Shown here in pieces: positions 22,829 through 33,882 of a stretch of 64,000 nt of DNA (its first letter is position 1; every line of letters starts with the position of its first letter). Source of the DNA: Bos javanicus (lineage: Eukaryota > Chordata > Mammalia > Artiodactyla > Bovidae); the NCBI RefSeq assembly GCF_032452875.1, contig NC_083877.1, positions 48,595,724 through 48,659,723 of the forward strand. Reading direction: 5' to 3'. The position numbers and the translations under genes are program-made. The notes under the pieces were generated by a model that was not told where the DNA came from, did not search any database, and was given only the letters and a program-made list of their open reading frames with translations.

Positions 22829-23615
22829 TTGTTCGTTGTTCAATCACTAAGTCCTGTCCAACTCTTTGCAGTCCCGTGGACTGCAGCACACTGGTCTTCC
22901 CAATCCTTTACTATCTCCTGGAGTTTGTTCAAACTCATGTCCATTGAAGCGGTGATGTCATCCAACCATCTCATCCTCTGTCACCCCCTTCTCCTCCTGC
23001 CCTTAATCTTTCCTAGCTTCAGGGTCTTTTCCAGTGAGTCAGCTCTTTGCATCCCGTGGCCAAAATATTGGAGCTTCAGCATCAGTCCTTTCAATGAGTA
23101 TTAAGGATTGGTTTCCTTTTGGATTAACTGCTTTGATTGCCTTGCTGTCCAAGGGACTCTCAAAAGTCTTCTGCTGCTGCTGCTTCTAAGTTGTTTCAGT
23201 CGTGTCCGACTCTGTCCGGCCCCATAGATGGCAGCCCGCCAGGCTCCCCTGTCCCTGGGATTCTCCAGGCAAGAATACTGGAGTGGGTTGCTGTTTCTTT
23301 CTCCAATGCGTGAAAGTGAAGTCGCTCAGTCGTGTCCGACTCTTAGTGACCCCATGGACTGCAGCCCACCAGGCTCCTCCATCCATGGGATTTTCCAGGC
23401 AAGAGTACTGGAGTGGAGTGCCATTGCCTTCTCCGAAAGTCTTCTCCAGCACCACAATTCAAAAGCACTGATTCTTCGGCATTCAGCCTTCTTTATGGTC
23501 CAACTCTCACATCTGTAGATGACTACTGGAAAAACCGTAGCTTGACTAGACAGACCTTTGCTGGAAAAGTGATGTCTCTGCTTTTTAATACACTGTCTAG
23601 GTTCATCATAGATTT
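22829..23615 (-). mobile_element. Older BovB 3' fragment, split by a Bov-A2
   Basis: The plus strand carries antisense BovB 3' sequence: 'gttgttcaatcactaagtcc' at the 3' end, then 'cctctgtcacccccttctcc', 'tccagtgagtcagctctttg', and after the insertion 'attcaaaagcactgattctt' and 'gtccaactctcacatctgta'. It is more diverged than the copy at 20766 and lies in the opposite orientation about 0.9 kb away. A Bov-A2 occupies 23173-23435. Confidence 0.85.
23173..23435 (-). repeat. Bov-A2 dimer SINE nested in BovB
   Basis: Antisense Bov-A2: the AGC tail appears as CTG repeats at 23171-23185, followed by two Bov-A units ('gggattctccaggcaagaat' and 'gggattttccaggcaagagt'). The BovB sequence 'aaagtcttct' is duplicated at 23163-23172 and 23436-23445, proving insertion into a pre-existing BovB. 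The exact edge within the CTG run is ambiguous by 1-2 bp. Confidence 0.92.
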
Positions 23616-25129
23616 AGGCCTAATCTCTTATAGGACTGGTTTTGGTAACTGTTTGTCATTCTTTGTCTTTACTCTGGGGGACAGATTGCCCATATTTAAA
23701 AAAAAAAAAAGATTTTTATGTTTCTATTTGTTTTGATTTCTAGGACCATGTTTAAATGACAAAAACACCAGATTGAAAGACGGTCCATCTGGTATCTTTG
23801 GCTTTCAGAAAAGCCAGTCTGAATCACATCATAGTTGATCCAATGGCTGGAAAACACATATTTACTCAAAATATGGTTAATTCAATGTCTCTGAGTAATC
23901 CTAGATTTTGTTGTCTTGGATGGATCAGGCTTTAATTTCTCCCCTTCTTGTCTCCAGTTTGAGAGTCATTGTGAATGAAGAAAGGAACATGGGATTCAGA
24001 GAGACCCAGATAGAAGTTCTGGCTTTTCTATGTGAGACCTTTTGCCCTTGGGCAAGACACTTAGTTTCTCTGAACCTTGTTTTCTTCATTTGATACAAGG
24101 TTGTTGATACCTACTATAGTATTTAGGCTAAATCAGAAAACTCAGATAAAAGTGTCTAATGTAGGAGCCAGCCACTTAGTAGTTTACTGTCCAAAACTGG
24201 CCTCCGTTTTCTTGATTAGTTCTTTTATTTTTCTGCTTTCCTTCTTAGTATTTTTCTTTTCCTTTACTTTTTTTCCAAAGATAGTAGTAGTACATGAATC
24301 TTTTAATGCAATTAAGTTGGTAACATTAATTGAATATTTGTTGTTATAAACAGTATGATTTTCTGAAACATTGTATTTGAAGTACACTTTTTAATAATAG
24401 TGCAGTTACCTTGAACTTGAAGTTTGGAGTTAGGGCTTCCATAAAGGAATACTCCCTGTCAAGAGGTATTTACTTTACTAGACACAGAAGGGAGGAAGAA
24501 TGCCCTGATGTTAATTATTTAAAGCCACTTTTTCTAAAAAACATTTCCCAAACCCAAATGATTCTATTTGTTACCTATAGACATTAGCAGTGCTATTCTA
24601 CACTGTCATTGACATGGTTCTAAAAATACAGGAGGGGACATTTTGATGGGTGGTGGTATTTCAGGATGATCAAACTTTTCTGCCTGTGTACTTTATTTAA
24701 ATTTTGTTTTTAAACACCAGCTAGAATCTTTGAGGCAGCCTTTTTCTTTCTGAATTTATTTTTTTGTGGTGGACCTAATAATGGCCTAGCAGATGACCTG
24801 AATATCTGAAAACACCTGAAGAAGCCAAAACACCTGCACAAATTGCCCGGGACGAGGTAGGGGAGTAAGCAGACAAAAACACGTGCTTCGGGAAATGAAG
24901 TGATTTTCTGCTGAATAGCATTAGGTGCTCTTTAAACAGAAGCTGCAAAATAAATATTAATCCTCACAGTGGCCCTAGCCACTCAGGGAAGCCATGCTTG
25001 CTTCAGGAACTGCTCTCAGGAACAATGAAGGAAAATCTGAATGAAAACCAACCCAGAAAACATACTAAAACCCACCATATTAAACTTCACTACAGAAAGG
25101 GTAAATTCAGGTTCCCAATATTTAATTTT
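23616..25129. other. No gene seen; MIR fossil inside
   Basis: Mostly AT-rich unique sequence with poly-A at about 23698-23710. A diverged plus-strand MIR is likely at about 23980-24140 ('cccttgggcaagacacttag', 'ctctgaaccttgttttctt'). Frames here are short and uncharacterised. Confidence 0.45.
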
Positions 25130-25650
25130 TTTTTGCTTTTTTTTAAATTAATTTTTATTGGATTACAGTTGCTTTTACAACGTCGTGTTAGTTTCTGCTA
25201 TACAGCAAAATGAATCAGCTGTCTGTATACATATATCCACTCTTTTTTGACTTTCGAGTTTTTAAAAAGAGAACTGGGAAGGAGCAGAGAAAGCTTAGGA
25301 TGATCAGGGTGGCATAGCCAACTGAATGAACTCAGACAAAGTGCAAGACCATGAAGACTGTGTCTTTTGTGTGTATGTGTGTGTTTTCAAAATTGAAGTA
25401 TAGTTGATTTCTCAAAGAGCTGGACACAACTGGAGTAACTTAGCACAATGCACATAGTTGACTTACAGTGCTTCACATATACAACAAAGTTTTTCAGTTG
25501 TATATAACAATCTGAAAAAAAAATTATTATTTTTCAGATTTTTTTCCATTTTAGGTTATTACAAGATATGGACTATATAGTTCCCTGTTCTAAGGACCAC
25601 AACTTATATGGAAGAAAGTTCATGGGAAAGTCAATCATTACTTTAACAGT
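25130..25650 (+). repeat. L1 LINE 3' UTR fragments
   Basis: Two pieces resemble the L1 3' untranslated region: 25130-25250 ('attggattacagttgctttt', 'gttagtttctgctatacagc') and about 25385-25600 ('ttgaagtatagttgattt', 'atatagttccctgttctaag'). Between 25413 and 25447 a short stretch ('agagctggacacaactgg') looks like a Bov SINE 3' end embedded in the second piece. Confidence 0.55.
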
Positions 25651-25894
25651 ACAGCCCAGAGACTTTGGCCTTTTTCATAAACAGTGCGTTGTTTGATGGT
25701 ATCATTTTCCCATACTTCAAGTTTCTCAAAAATAGAGTATTTAAAATAATTACTGATAAATATATTAACACTCAGTGGAGGGACTTTATTGGAACACTGA
25801 GTATTGATTGGAGTCTAATTCAGAAGGGCAGCTGTTTGTTTCTTTGTTTTTAAGACTTGATTGAACTTGTTACAGTGTCGCTTTTGTTTTGTTT
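25651..25894. other. No gene seen
   Basis: AT-rich sequence without recognised features. Confidence 0.4.
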
Positions 25895-26006
25895 CAGTTT
25901 TTTGGCCATGAAGCATGTGGGCTCTTAGTTTCCTGATGGGGTATGGAATCCATACCCTCTGCACTGGAAGGCTAAGTCTTGACCACTAGACCACTAGGGA
26001 AGTCCC
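25895..26006 (-). repeat. CHR-type SINE head
   Basis: The antisense of the tRNA-derived CHR head is clear ('gaccactagaccactaggga', preceded by 'ctctgcactggaaggctaag'). The body is reduced to 'tgtgggctcttagtttcctg'. It is older than the Bov SINEs. Confidence 0.7.
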
Positions 26007-26257
26007 AGGGCAGCTGTTTCTTAAGTCTTGGTGGGATGAGAAAGACAAGGTCTGGGGGTTCTCATCGTGATCCTGGGGCCCTAGCCTTGTCCACATTACC
26101 CTTCATTTCCCTCTCTGTGAGGAGATGCTAGGTATCGTTTGAGGCATTTCAGAAATAGAATATGGCCGTGCCAGGTGATGAAAGTAGACTCTTCTGTGTC
26201 TAAGGGAGCATAGTTGTTTAGAAAGCAGAAGTTCTTTTCAATTGTTTTCAGGGACTC

Positions 26258-26362
26258 CAAGAGACAACCCACCCCAGTATTCTTGTTTGGAAAATTCCAT
26301 GGGCAGAGGAGCCTGGTAGGCTCAGTCCATAGGGTCGCAAAGAGTCGTGCACAACTCAGCAC
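26258..26362 (+). repeat. Bov-A SINE fragment
   Basis: One Bov-A unit, 5'-truncated and diverged: 'accccagtattcttgtttgg', 'ccatgggcagaggagcctgg', 'agggtcgcaaagagtcgtgc'. It ends in a CA-rich tail ('cagcacacacgtgtgcacac'). Confidence 0.8.
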
Positions 26363-27427
26363 ACACGTGTGCACACACAAGGAGACAGCATAGCTGGTGG
26401 CTGTTCTTTGCTTCCTGCGTTGCTCTTTCTGTTCCTCACCTGATAATAATACATGTCCTCTTGTCTTCAGGGGAAACTATATACATGTAAAAGCAACAAT
26501 TAATTATGAGGATGCTAAGTCTGTCCTAAACCTTGCCATTTGTTCATCACCACCCCTTTTGCTTTTTTTGCCTTCATGCTCAACCCAAGCAGGTTTGCTT
26601 GCAACAAAACTGCAGATTTCCAAGTCACACCTACCACCCAGCAGCTTTGGGATAAAAATGTCATGTAGTCTATTTTACTTTGAAAGGATTCCTTTTAAAG
26701 AAATAATTTTGCAGGAAACAGAACAACTCAAGTAGGATGTTCCCTACTCTCCCTTTTCTATAATTTTGTAGAAGGAAATCTTCCCCAAGGATGCAGTAGG
26801 TATATTATGCTTTGGGAGTGTTGAGGGCACAAATGGGATTTAAGCACGCTCCACTGTCGTGCAGACTGCGGAGTGCCTTGAAGGAGCACATTTGTCTGAA
26901 CACATGCCTGACTCTTATTCTACTTGTTTTCTGGCTACAAAAATAACCATCAGCTGTGTTGTCTCCCCATAGCCCTTCCAGAAGGGAGAAGCAAGAATTT
27001 TGTTTCCGAGAGCCATTCTCAAAGGCGGTACATCCAGCTTTGTTGAAGGGGCTCTTCCCCAGACACAAACTTCAGAGCCAACTGTGATGGGAGATCCAGG
27101 ACAGCCGTCCATGGGTCTGTCCATGTGTAACTGCTCCGAGTCTGTGTGGTGGCTGTCATGAAGCTGTGTTCCCAGCGATGATGCCTCTCCCTGAGCTTTC
27201 TCTGAAGCAGAGGGGTCACCTGTGCACAGGGAATCTGTGTCCTTTTTGTCAGCGTGAGTCGGTAGGCCACCGTCGAGTCTTGGGGGGAAAGGGGACAAAA
27301 GCCAGATTTTTGTGTCCAAAAAAGAATGTTTTCACAGCTGACAGCTGTATGCAGAGAGTAACAGTCCACTTCGATGAGCATTTTAAAACTATGAGGATTT
27401 GAGATTATTGGCTTTGGATGAAAAGCA
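26363..27427. other. No gene seen; left flank of minisatellite
   Basis: Unique-looking sequence. Long minus-strand frames that cross it begin inside the minisatellite and run out by chance. Confidence 0.45.
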
Positions 27428-27871
27428 AGTGATCGAGTAGTTCTAATTGCATGTCTCTTCCTGACCACGCAGGTATGATGATTCCAAGGAAGTGACCGAG
27501 TAGTTCTAATTGCATGTCCCTTCCTGACCACACAGGTATGATGATTCCAAGGAAGTGATCGAGTAGTTCTAATTGCATGTCTCTTCCTGACCACACAGGT
27601 ATGATGATTCCAAGGAAGTGACCGAGTAGTTCTAATTGCATGTCCCTTCCTGACCACACAGGTATGATGATTCCAAGGAAGTGACCGAGTAGTTCTAATT
27701 GCATGTCTCTTCCTGACCACGCAGGTATGATGATTCCAAGGAAGTGATCGAGTAGTTCTAATTGCATGTCCCTTCCTGACCACACAGGTATGATGATTCC
27801 AAGGAAGTGACCGAGTAGTTCTAGTTGCATGTCCCTTCCTGACCACACAGGTATGATGACTCCAAGGACAA
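27428..27871. repeat. 63-bp minisatellite, seven copies
   Basis: Units start at 27431, 27494, 27557, 27620, 27683, 27746 and 27809, an exact 63-bp period without indels. Copies 1-6 differ at only three sites, all C/T or G/A: ga[T/C]cgag, gtc[T/C]cttcc and ccac[G/A]cagg. Copies 2 and 4 are identical; copy 7 has extra changes (ctaGttgc, gaCtcc). Because 63 is divisible by three, frames on the minus strand stay open as 21-residue repeats (176 and 275 codons). Nothing suggests these are translated. Near-identity points to recent homogenisation. Confidence 0.97.
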
Positions 27872-29714
27872 AAGCGGGGGTGATAGGCCTGGTCACACCT
27901 TTGATCATATGAAGGAAATGAGTGGGCATGAACATGAAATTGATTTTTCTTTAGGATGCTTTATTTATACCATGCTACCATCTATTCCCCAAAAGACACT
28001 TAAGAAGGAGAATTAGGCAAAAAGACGTCCCTTCTGGAATCCTGTACCAGGTTCACAAGTGGGTAAGTGGGATACAAACTGGACATTTTCGTGCCAGGCA
28101 CAGCATGACCAGCACCCATGGCATGCTGCCTGGAGCTTTCATCTCTCTTCCCTGTTGAGCTGTATGTTCATCTTTTGTGCTTTTGTGTTGATGAACTGTA
28201 CAGAGACCATCAAGAATGTCCCAGAGTAGAAACAATCAGAAGGAGAATCAGCTACCCTGTCTCAAAACACACACTTAGAGTGTCTGGGATGGTTCCCACA
28301 GAATTGATGATGATGTGTAGAAATGGGCTGTCTTTGATCTAGTGAAGCAAATCCGTTTTCAGGAACTGCAATCTGATAAATGTCATTCATCCTCCATTTC
28401 TCTCCTGGACTGATGTTTTCCTTCCTGATGGAAAACACACAGTCATAGCTTATTATCTCAGCATCGTATGATACTAGAACCACTATTTGAAAGCTGTGTT
28501 AGTGCTACTGCTGCAGTTTACTGTATTTTGCAGGATGAAAAGCATGCATGAAGCTTGGCCATCCAGATTCTAGCTGTGTGGTAGACTTCTTACAAGGAAT
28601 CCGAAATGAAAGGGAGAGAAAAAGTATGATTTGGCCAGAGTTTCTCCTAAACCTTGGTGAGGCTCAAGAGATCTTCCCCTCTGCCACTAGGTTTGGTGGA
28701 GGACTGGTCTCATTTTATGAAAACACTGATACTTCTCTGCGTGTGTAAGCTACATCCACATGGAACTAATAGCCAGGACCTCTGACGCTTGCCAGTCTGG
28801 GATGGTGGACAAATCCGCACCACTGACCCTGTGTCTCTTCTGTTTCTGACTGTATTAGCATAGACAATAGCATTTTTGTGTAGTTTAGAAAGCCAGTGCT
28901 GTATACAGAAGACTTTGAGGCTGTACAATCAGGAAAACAGGATATTGCACCCAAATTCATATACAGGAGAAGATGTATCATCCTTCTCTGTTGAAGGGCA
29001 GGATGGGAGTGTGTATGTGTGTGCTGTCAATTCCTTGGTAATCTGTGCTGCAAAACTGGGCTTCTCCCTGTTAGCAAGAAGTCAATCATATCCTCTGAGC
29101 TTTGCGGGGAATGGCTAATGCAGCCACAAGGAATGTTTCAAAGTCAAGATGAGGCTTCGGACTCCTTTGCATGTGGAAGTGTTGGCCAGAAATAGCAAAT
29201 GCCAGCCCTCCCAGAAGCCTTTCCAGCTCTCTTCGGGATAAGAACAGTACATGCAGGCATCACTAGGTGGCATAACTGCCCTGGTGTATTATTCTCGTGG
29301 AGCCTAGCTTGTAACTGCGGTGGGATGCTTTGATGCTATACCTGACAGGATACCTATCCAGAGGCACCAATACAATTCATTCGGGTCTAGCAGAAGATTC
29401 CGTTAGCAGTGGATCGCTGGATTGACTCCAAGTCAAAGAGAAGCTATGGTTTAGGAATCCTGAGTGTAAACCTCTGCACACCACCATTCATCCTGCTTAG
29501 GCTGCTGCTGAAACACAGTTGCTGCTAGAGCTTAGGCTTTCAAGTTCATGATCAATGTGCCCCACAAGACTGTGTCTCTGCTTCCTCCTTACCAGCTCAT
29601 ACCTGACCCCCACACATACAATATGTATACATTCATACGTATATCCTCCACCTTGAAGTGATCAGGGAGATTTTAGGAAAACCTACCATATCTACATACA
29701 CACGTATACACACG
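27872..29714. other. No gene seen
   Basis: About 1.8 kb of unique-looking sequence with no recognised repeat. Frames up to 80 codons lack domains. It could contain conserved non-coding DNA, which only comparative data would show. Confidence 0.4.
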
Positions 29715-29715
29715 T

Positions 29716-29922
29716 GGGCTTCCCTGGTGACTCAGACAGTAAAGAGTCCACCTGCAGTGCAAGAGACACAGGTTCAATCCCAGAGTTGGGAAGATCCCCT
29801 GCAGAAGGGAGTGGCAACCCACTCCAGTGTTCTTGCCTGGGAAATATTGTGGACAGAGGAGCCTGGTGGGCTACAGTCCGTGGGGTTGCAAAGAGTCGGA
29901 CACAGCTAAGTGAAACTAACAC
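29716..29922 (+). repeat. Bov-tA SINE
   Basis: Complete head-plus-body unit: 'gggcttccctggtgactcag', 'gttcaatcccagagttggga', 'ccactccagtgttcttgcct' and 'agagtcggacacagctaagt'. The flanks 'cacacgtg' and 'cacatgtg' may be a target duplication with one mismatch. Frames on both strands (29658-30043) are repeat sequence. Confidence 0.88.
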
Positions 29923-30059
29923 TTTGATTTCACATGTGTGCATGCAGGTGTGTTTACGTATGGTAATGAGCATTATGACATTAAAAGACTCAAATCAGTA
30001 TACAACAAACCCATTTGATTTGACCACTAACCCATTTCCCTGAACCACACTTTTTACCA

Positions 30060-30290
30060 TCCTTATAGTTGGGGTCAGAAAACCACCACCACCCATGAGA
30101 CAAACCTGGCCACTGCCTGTTAAGTTGTACTGGAACAGAGCCAGCCTCATGGTTTTGTTCATTGTCAGTGGCTACTTTCACAGAAGAGCAGAGCAGAGCT
30201 GAGCACTGACACAGGCACACATGATTCATAAAGCCTAAAATATTTTCTCTCTGGTCCTTGACTGAAAGCATAGCTAACTCCTGCCCTCTA
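30060..30290 (+). repeat. hAT-type DNA-transposon fossil
   Basis: The order 'ttggggtcagaaaacca', 'ctggaacagagccagcctca', 'ttgtcagtggctactttcac' and 'aaagcctaaaatattttctc' matches a common mammalian non-autonomous hAT family whose sense strand contains 'atattttaggctttg'. I do not assign a subfamily name. Confidence 0.5.
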
Positions 30291-30679
30291 AACAGTTTGG
30301 GAAACCCACTTCATTCCTAGGATCAATATTTCTAACAAATTTCTCAAGTCAACGTTGAGACACTTCCCATGGCTAGTAAAATTTAATAGTAAATAACCTC
30401 CTTGTTGACAATGTAAGCATTTTGTCAATAACATGGGAAGGCACTAGGCCATTGTATATGGTCTCTGTCCTTAAGGAGCTCACACACTAGGTTGGTGGGC
30501 ATATATGTGAGAAAGAGCACAAGGCACAGACCAGTGGGTGCCAGTGGGTGTTCTCAAGAGTACGAGGAAGCAACCTGGCAGAGTGGAGAGAATGCAGGCG
30601 GGTGAATCAGGGAAATGATCACAGAATTTAAGCCAAAAGGTTTGAGTTTAGTTTGAGCTGTAACACTTTAGCCTGTGAT
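30291..30679. other. No gene seen
   Basis: Unique-looking sequence. A stretch at about 30450-30540 ('ctctgtccttaaggagctca') resembles an ancient mammalian repeat also suspected at 44405-44560. Confidence 0.4.
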
Positions 30680-30825
30680 AACAATAAAACCTACTTTTTA
30701 TCAAGCACTTACTATGTGCCAGGAACTCTCCAACTGTTTGACATTGTTTAAATTTCCTTTAATATTTACCACAGTGGTATAGTGATCCCAGGTTATCATT
30801 GAGGAAACAAGGTTTCAGGTTAACT
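30680..30825 (-). repeat. MIR SINE fossil, 3' half
   Basis: The antisense 3' part of MIR is visible: 'gcacttactatgtgccagga', 'aatttcctttaatatttacc', then 'attgaggaaacaagg'. The element was interrupted by the Bov-A2 that starts at 30838. Confidence 0.6.
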
Positions 30826-30837
30826 AGCTTATGAAAA

Positions 30838-31100
30838 TGGCACCCCACTCCAGTACTCTTGCCTGGAAAATCCCATGGATGGAGGAGCCTGGTACGCTCT
30901 AGTCCATGGGGTTGCTAAGAGTCGGCCACGCCTGAGCGACTTCTCTTTCACTTTTCACTTTCACGCATTGGAGAAGGAAATGGAAACCCACTCCAGTGCT
31001 CTTGCCTGGAGAATCTGAGGCACAGGGAGCCTGATGGGCTTCCGTCTATGGGGTCGCACAGAGTCGGACACGACTGAAGCGACTTAGCAGCAGCAGCAGC
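30838..31100 (+). repeat. Bov-A2 dimer SINE with target duplication
   Basis: Two Bov-A units joined by the 'cactttcacgcattggagaa' linker, ending in an AGC repeat. A 12-bp perfect target duplication 'agcttatgaaaa' at 30826-30837 and 31101-31112 defines the insertion. Confidence 0.93.
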
Positions 31101-31112
31101 AGCTTATGAAAA

Positions 31113-33765
31113 CAAAGTGTATTCCTAGGAAGTGATGAACAAGGACCAAATCAGGAATGTGTGACAAGTGACCACTCTGTTAGAGTGGTTCTCCCATACG
31201 GATATTACTTAACCTCAGCACTTCCCTGAGGTGGCAAGTTGTCCCAACACACCTTGCTCACAGACTTGCTGCAGCATTTCATGTGCTTAAAGCTCTGACA
31301 TTCTGCTCTGAACAACCACGAGCCATACACCATGGCACCTCAGGGGGTAGGAAGGTTACTGAGCAGTTAATGCAGATGGACTGCCTCTGAGTTGGGTATT
31401 AAAGGATAAGGAAGGAAGGGAGGAATGAGGTATTTAGGGTGGATAGAAAGTGATGGTGCCATGTGACCAACTTTGAAGGCATTAGGAAGGTTTGGGGGAA
31501 AAAACAATACGTATTAGAAGTATTAAGCTACATACACACAGTATATACATATATACACTGATTCGAGCCTCTTAAACTTCACAACACCTAGTATATGTTA
31601 AGAGCTCTGAGAAGTCCTGCAGTTAAACACTATTCACCTTGTTAACCTCCAGCTTCCCTTCTTCTGTGAGCACAGAATGCCTTTTTCATAGGATGTCACT
31701 TAATTAACCTCTTACCTACCAGTATGTCCTGCATGACCAGTTGGAAATGTTGGATTTCTTGGTGTTGACTCACTACAGTCAAACCCACTGTATCTTTTAT
31801 TGGTAGAGTATTTGCCTTTACAGAAGTGTTACTTTCACTGGAGGCCATGGACCTGTATGATGACTGATTTCTACAGTTCTGTATTTGTCCACCAAAAGAA
31901 GTTAGCATCTTATCCAAGATGGGCCTGATGCACTAAATCCGAATGGGAGGGTGCTGGAGCAGGGGATATGGCTGTGCACTCCCTGTGTTGAGCTCCAGCA
32001 TTAAGTGGGAGTTCTTAGAAGCTGTGTGGTTTAATACATCTGTCTCCTTGGCTGCTATGCCAGCTTTTCATGACAGTGCTCTTCATCATCTGAAACATGT
32101 AATTGCTTTTGACTACAACAAGAGAATTGTGGCAAGAGAACTCTCCACAGTCTCCAAAAACACTGCATTGCCAGTGTTTCAGGTCCGGTCAACTTCAGCA
32201 GATGTGATGTTAGGATGTGGTGTTTCAGACCCAAAGGAGTATGCAGGGGGCCACCTCGGAGTGGCTGCCTCCATGGGCGTCTTTTTTCCAAGTAAGGATT
32301 TGTAAATGCAGATTGATCCACCATACAAAAACATAATGGAGACCGGAAGGGGAAGTTGATGTGAAGAAAGGGATTCAAAGGTGATTCTGTGTTTTGCAGC
32401 AGATGACTCTTGGCTGCACCTGCAGCCAGAAGCGGGTCTTGTCTCCCATTAAGCTTCAGGATACGGTGTGTGCTCTGAGTCATAAGTAGAAGAAACTGTA
32501 AATAGTAAGGCCAAAACCCAACTCTCACCACCAGCCACTATTTAAAACCTCCGTTAGGCCTCCCACACAGATGAGAAATTGTTTGAGGGGACTGTATGGG
32601 TTTTGCTGGAATTGACGTCAAAATATCCTTGTGTCCTGAGCTGATGAAATTTCTAAAACTGTGCATGCCGGCAGATTGTCTCTGTTGAGGAGAATAACCA
32701 GAAACAGGCAGGCTGCTCAGCCCTGATGCTCACTGGGCTTTGGGGCAAAGGCTACTACAAGGTCTGGGGTGTGGGCAAGAGGGGAGCAACTCCCCCAAAG
32801 AAAGGGATCTCATCCTCCTCTCCATGTGACCCTTCACAGAAGGCAGAGACCCTGTGTCAGAAGACGTCTCTGCCTTCCTCTGTTCCCAGGTCTGGCTGAG
32901 CCAGTGACCTCCCTGGAGGCCTGGCTGATGGGAAGGAGGAAACCAGGATTAAGTCTTCAGCTCTCATTTGCTAGGGGAACATGTACACTCAGATCAATGG
33001 AACTGGGTGACTTCGGCACAAGTTCTCACAGTCTTATGGATGAGAACAAGCTGAACAGACCTGCATATGATTTAACCAGTGATACCATCATAATCCGACT
33101 TTAAAGTGCTCTTGGTGCTGTTCATTTTTTAATGCAGTTTACAAGGAAGACTTCATGAAGGATGCTGATTTAAAATGCACTATGTCAGATGAAGCTCAGC
33201 TCCATTTTGAACACATGGATCGCACATTCTGTTTGGATGCTGGTATCCCCTTTTAGGCCAGTGCTCATTTCCAAAGCCATGTCTAAATCTCTGATTACAT
33301 AAACACACGCATCACTTCCACTGCTTGGAGAATTTTAAAGTCCTTCATTTTGTTACCATGAGAATAAGCATTTTGGTTAAGATGGTCCATCCTGGCAAAT
33401 GGGTCTGCAAGAAATCCCAAATTAATGACTCTGTTCTCTTTTTATAGTTGGGGAAACCACAGCAAAAAGTTGTGGCCAACTTTACTTTTCTTTCCAGTCC
33501 ATTCAGGATGTGAAGAGTTATGGGGCAACAATGGAGTGGGATATTTTGTGTACTATCAGACATACAAAAAAGGAAAAATATAACACTGTCATTCTTGGCA
33601 AGGAGCAATGCAGTGAAAGGAAAGTGATGCCTGTGAATTTTTCACTGGATTTTTCCTTGACCAATTTGAACACCCGCATTCTGATTTATTTCTCAAGGAG
33701 ACAGTGAGAAACACTCCATGGAGAAGTTCCAGCTGCCCTTTGGAGAAGGTGGGATTCTGGTGGTG
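31113..33765. other. No gene seen; long repeat-poor stretch
   Basis: About 2.6 kb without a recognisable young repeat. Frames of up to 158 codons (32055-32531, minus) and 120 codons (31943-32305, plus) overlap on opposite strands and show no domain, so I treat them as chance. Confidence 0.45.
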
Positions 33766-33882
33766 TGTGCATATGTATGTGTGCTCAGTCATGTCCTTCC
33801 TTTGCAATCCTATGGACTGTAGCCCATCAGGCTTCTCTGTCCATGGAATTTTCCAGGCAAGAATGCTGGAGTGAGTCACCTA
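33766..33882 (-). repeat. Bov-A SINE monomer
   Basis: Antisense Bov-A unit: 'tgtgctcagtcatgtccttc', 'tatggactgtagcccatcag' and 'gaattttccaggcaagaatg', truncated at 'ctggagtgagtcacc'. Confidence 0.8.

Noticed and set aside
22643..23104. 153-codon plus-strand open frame
   Set aside because: Its second half is antisense BovB 3' sequence, so it is a shadow of the repeat.
27019..27846. 275-codon minus-strand open frame
   Set aside because: Its length comes from a stop-free 63-bp tandem repeat; a second frame through the same array is also open, and no domain, start context or exon structure supports coding.
27428..27871. Possible CRISPR array
   Set aside because: The repeats are contiguous 63-bp units with no variable spacers, in a mammalian genome. 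It is a minisatellite.
32055..32531. 158-codon minus-strand open frame
   Set aside because: It overlaps a 120-codon frame on the other strand, has no recognisable domain and no low-complexity or splice evidence favouring it.
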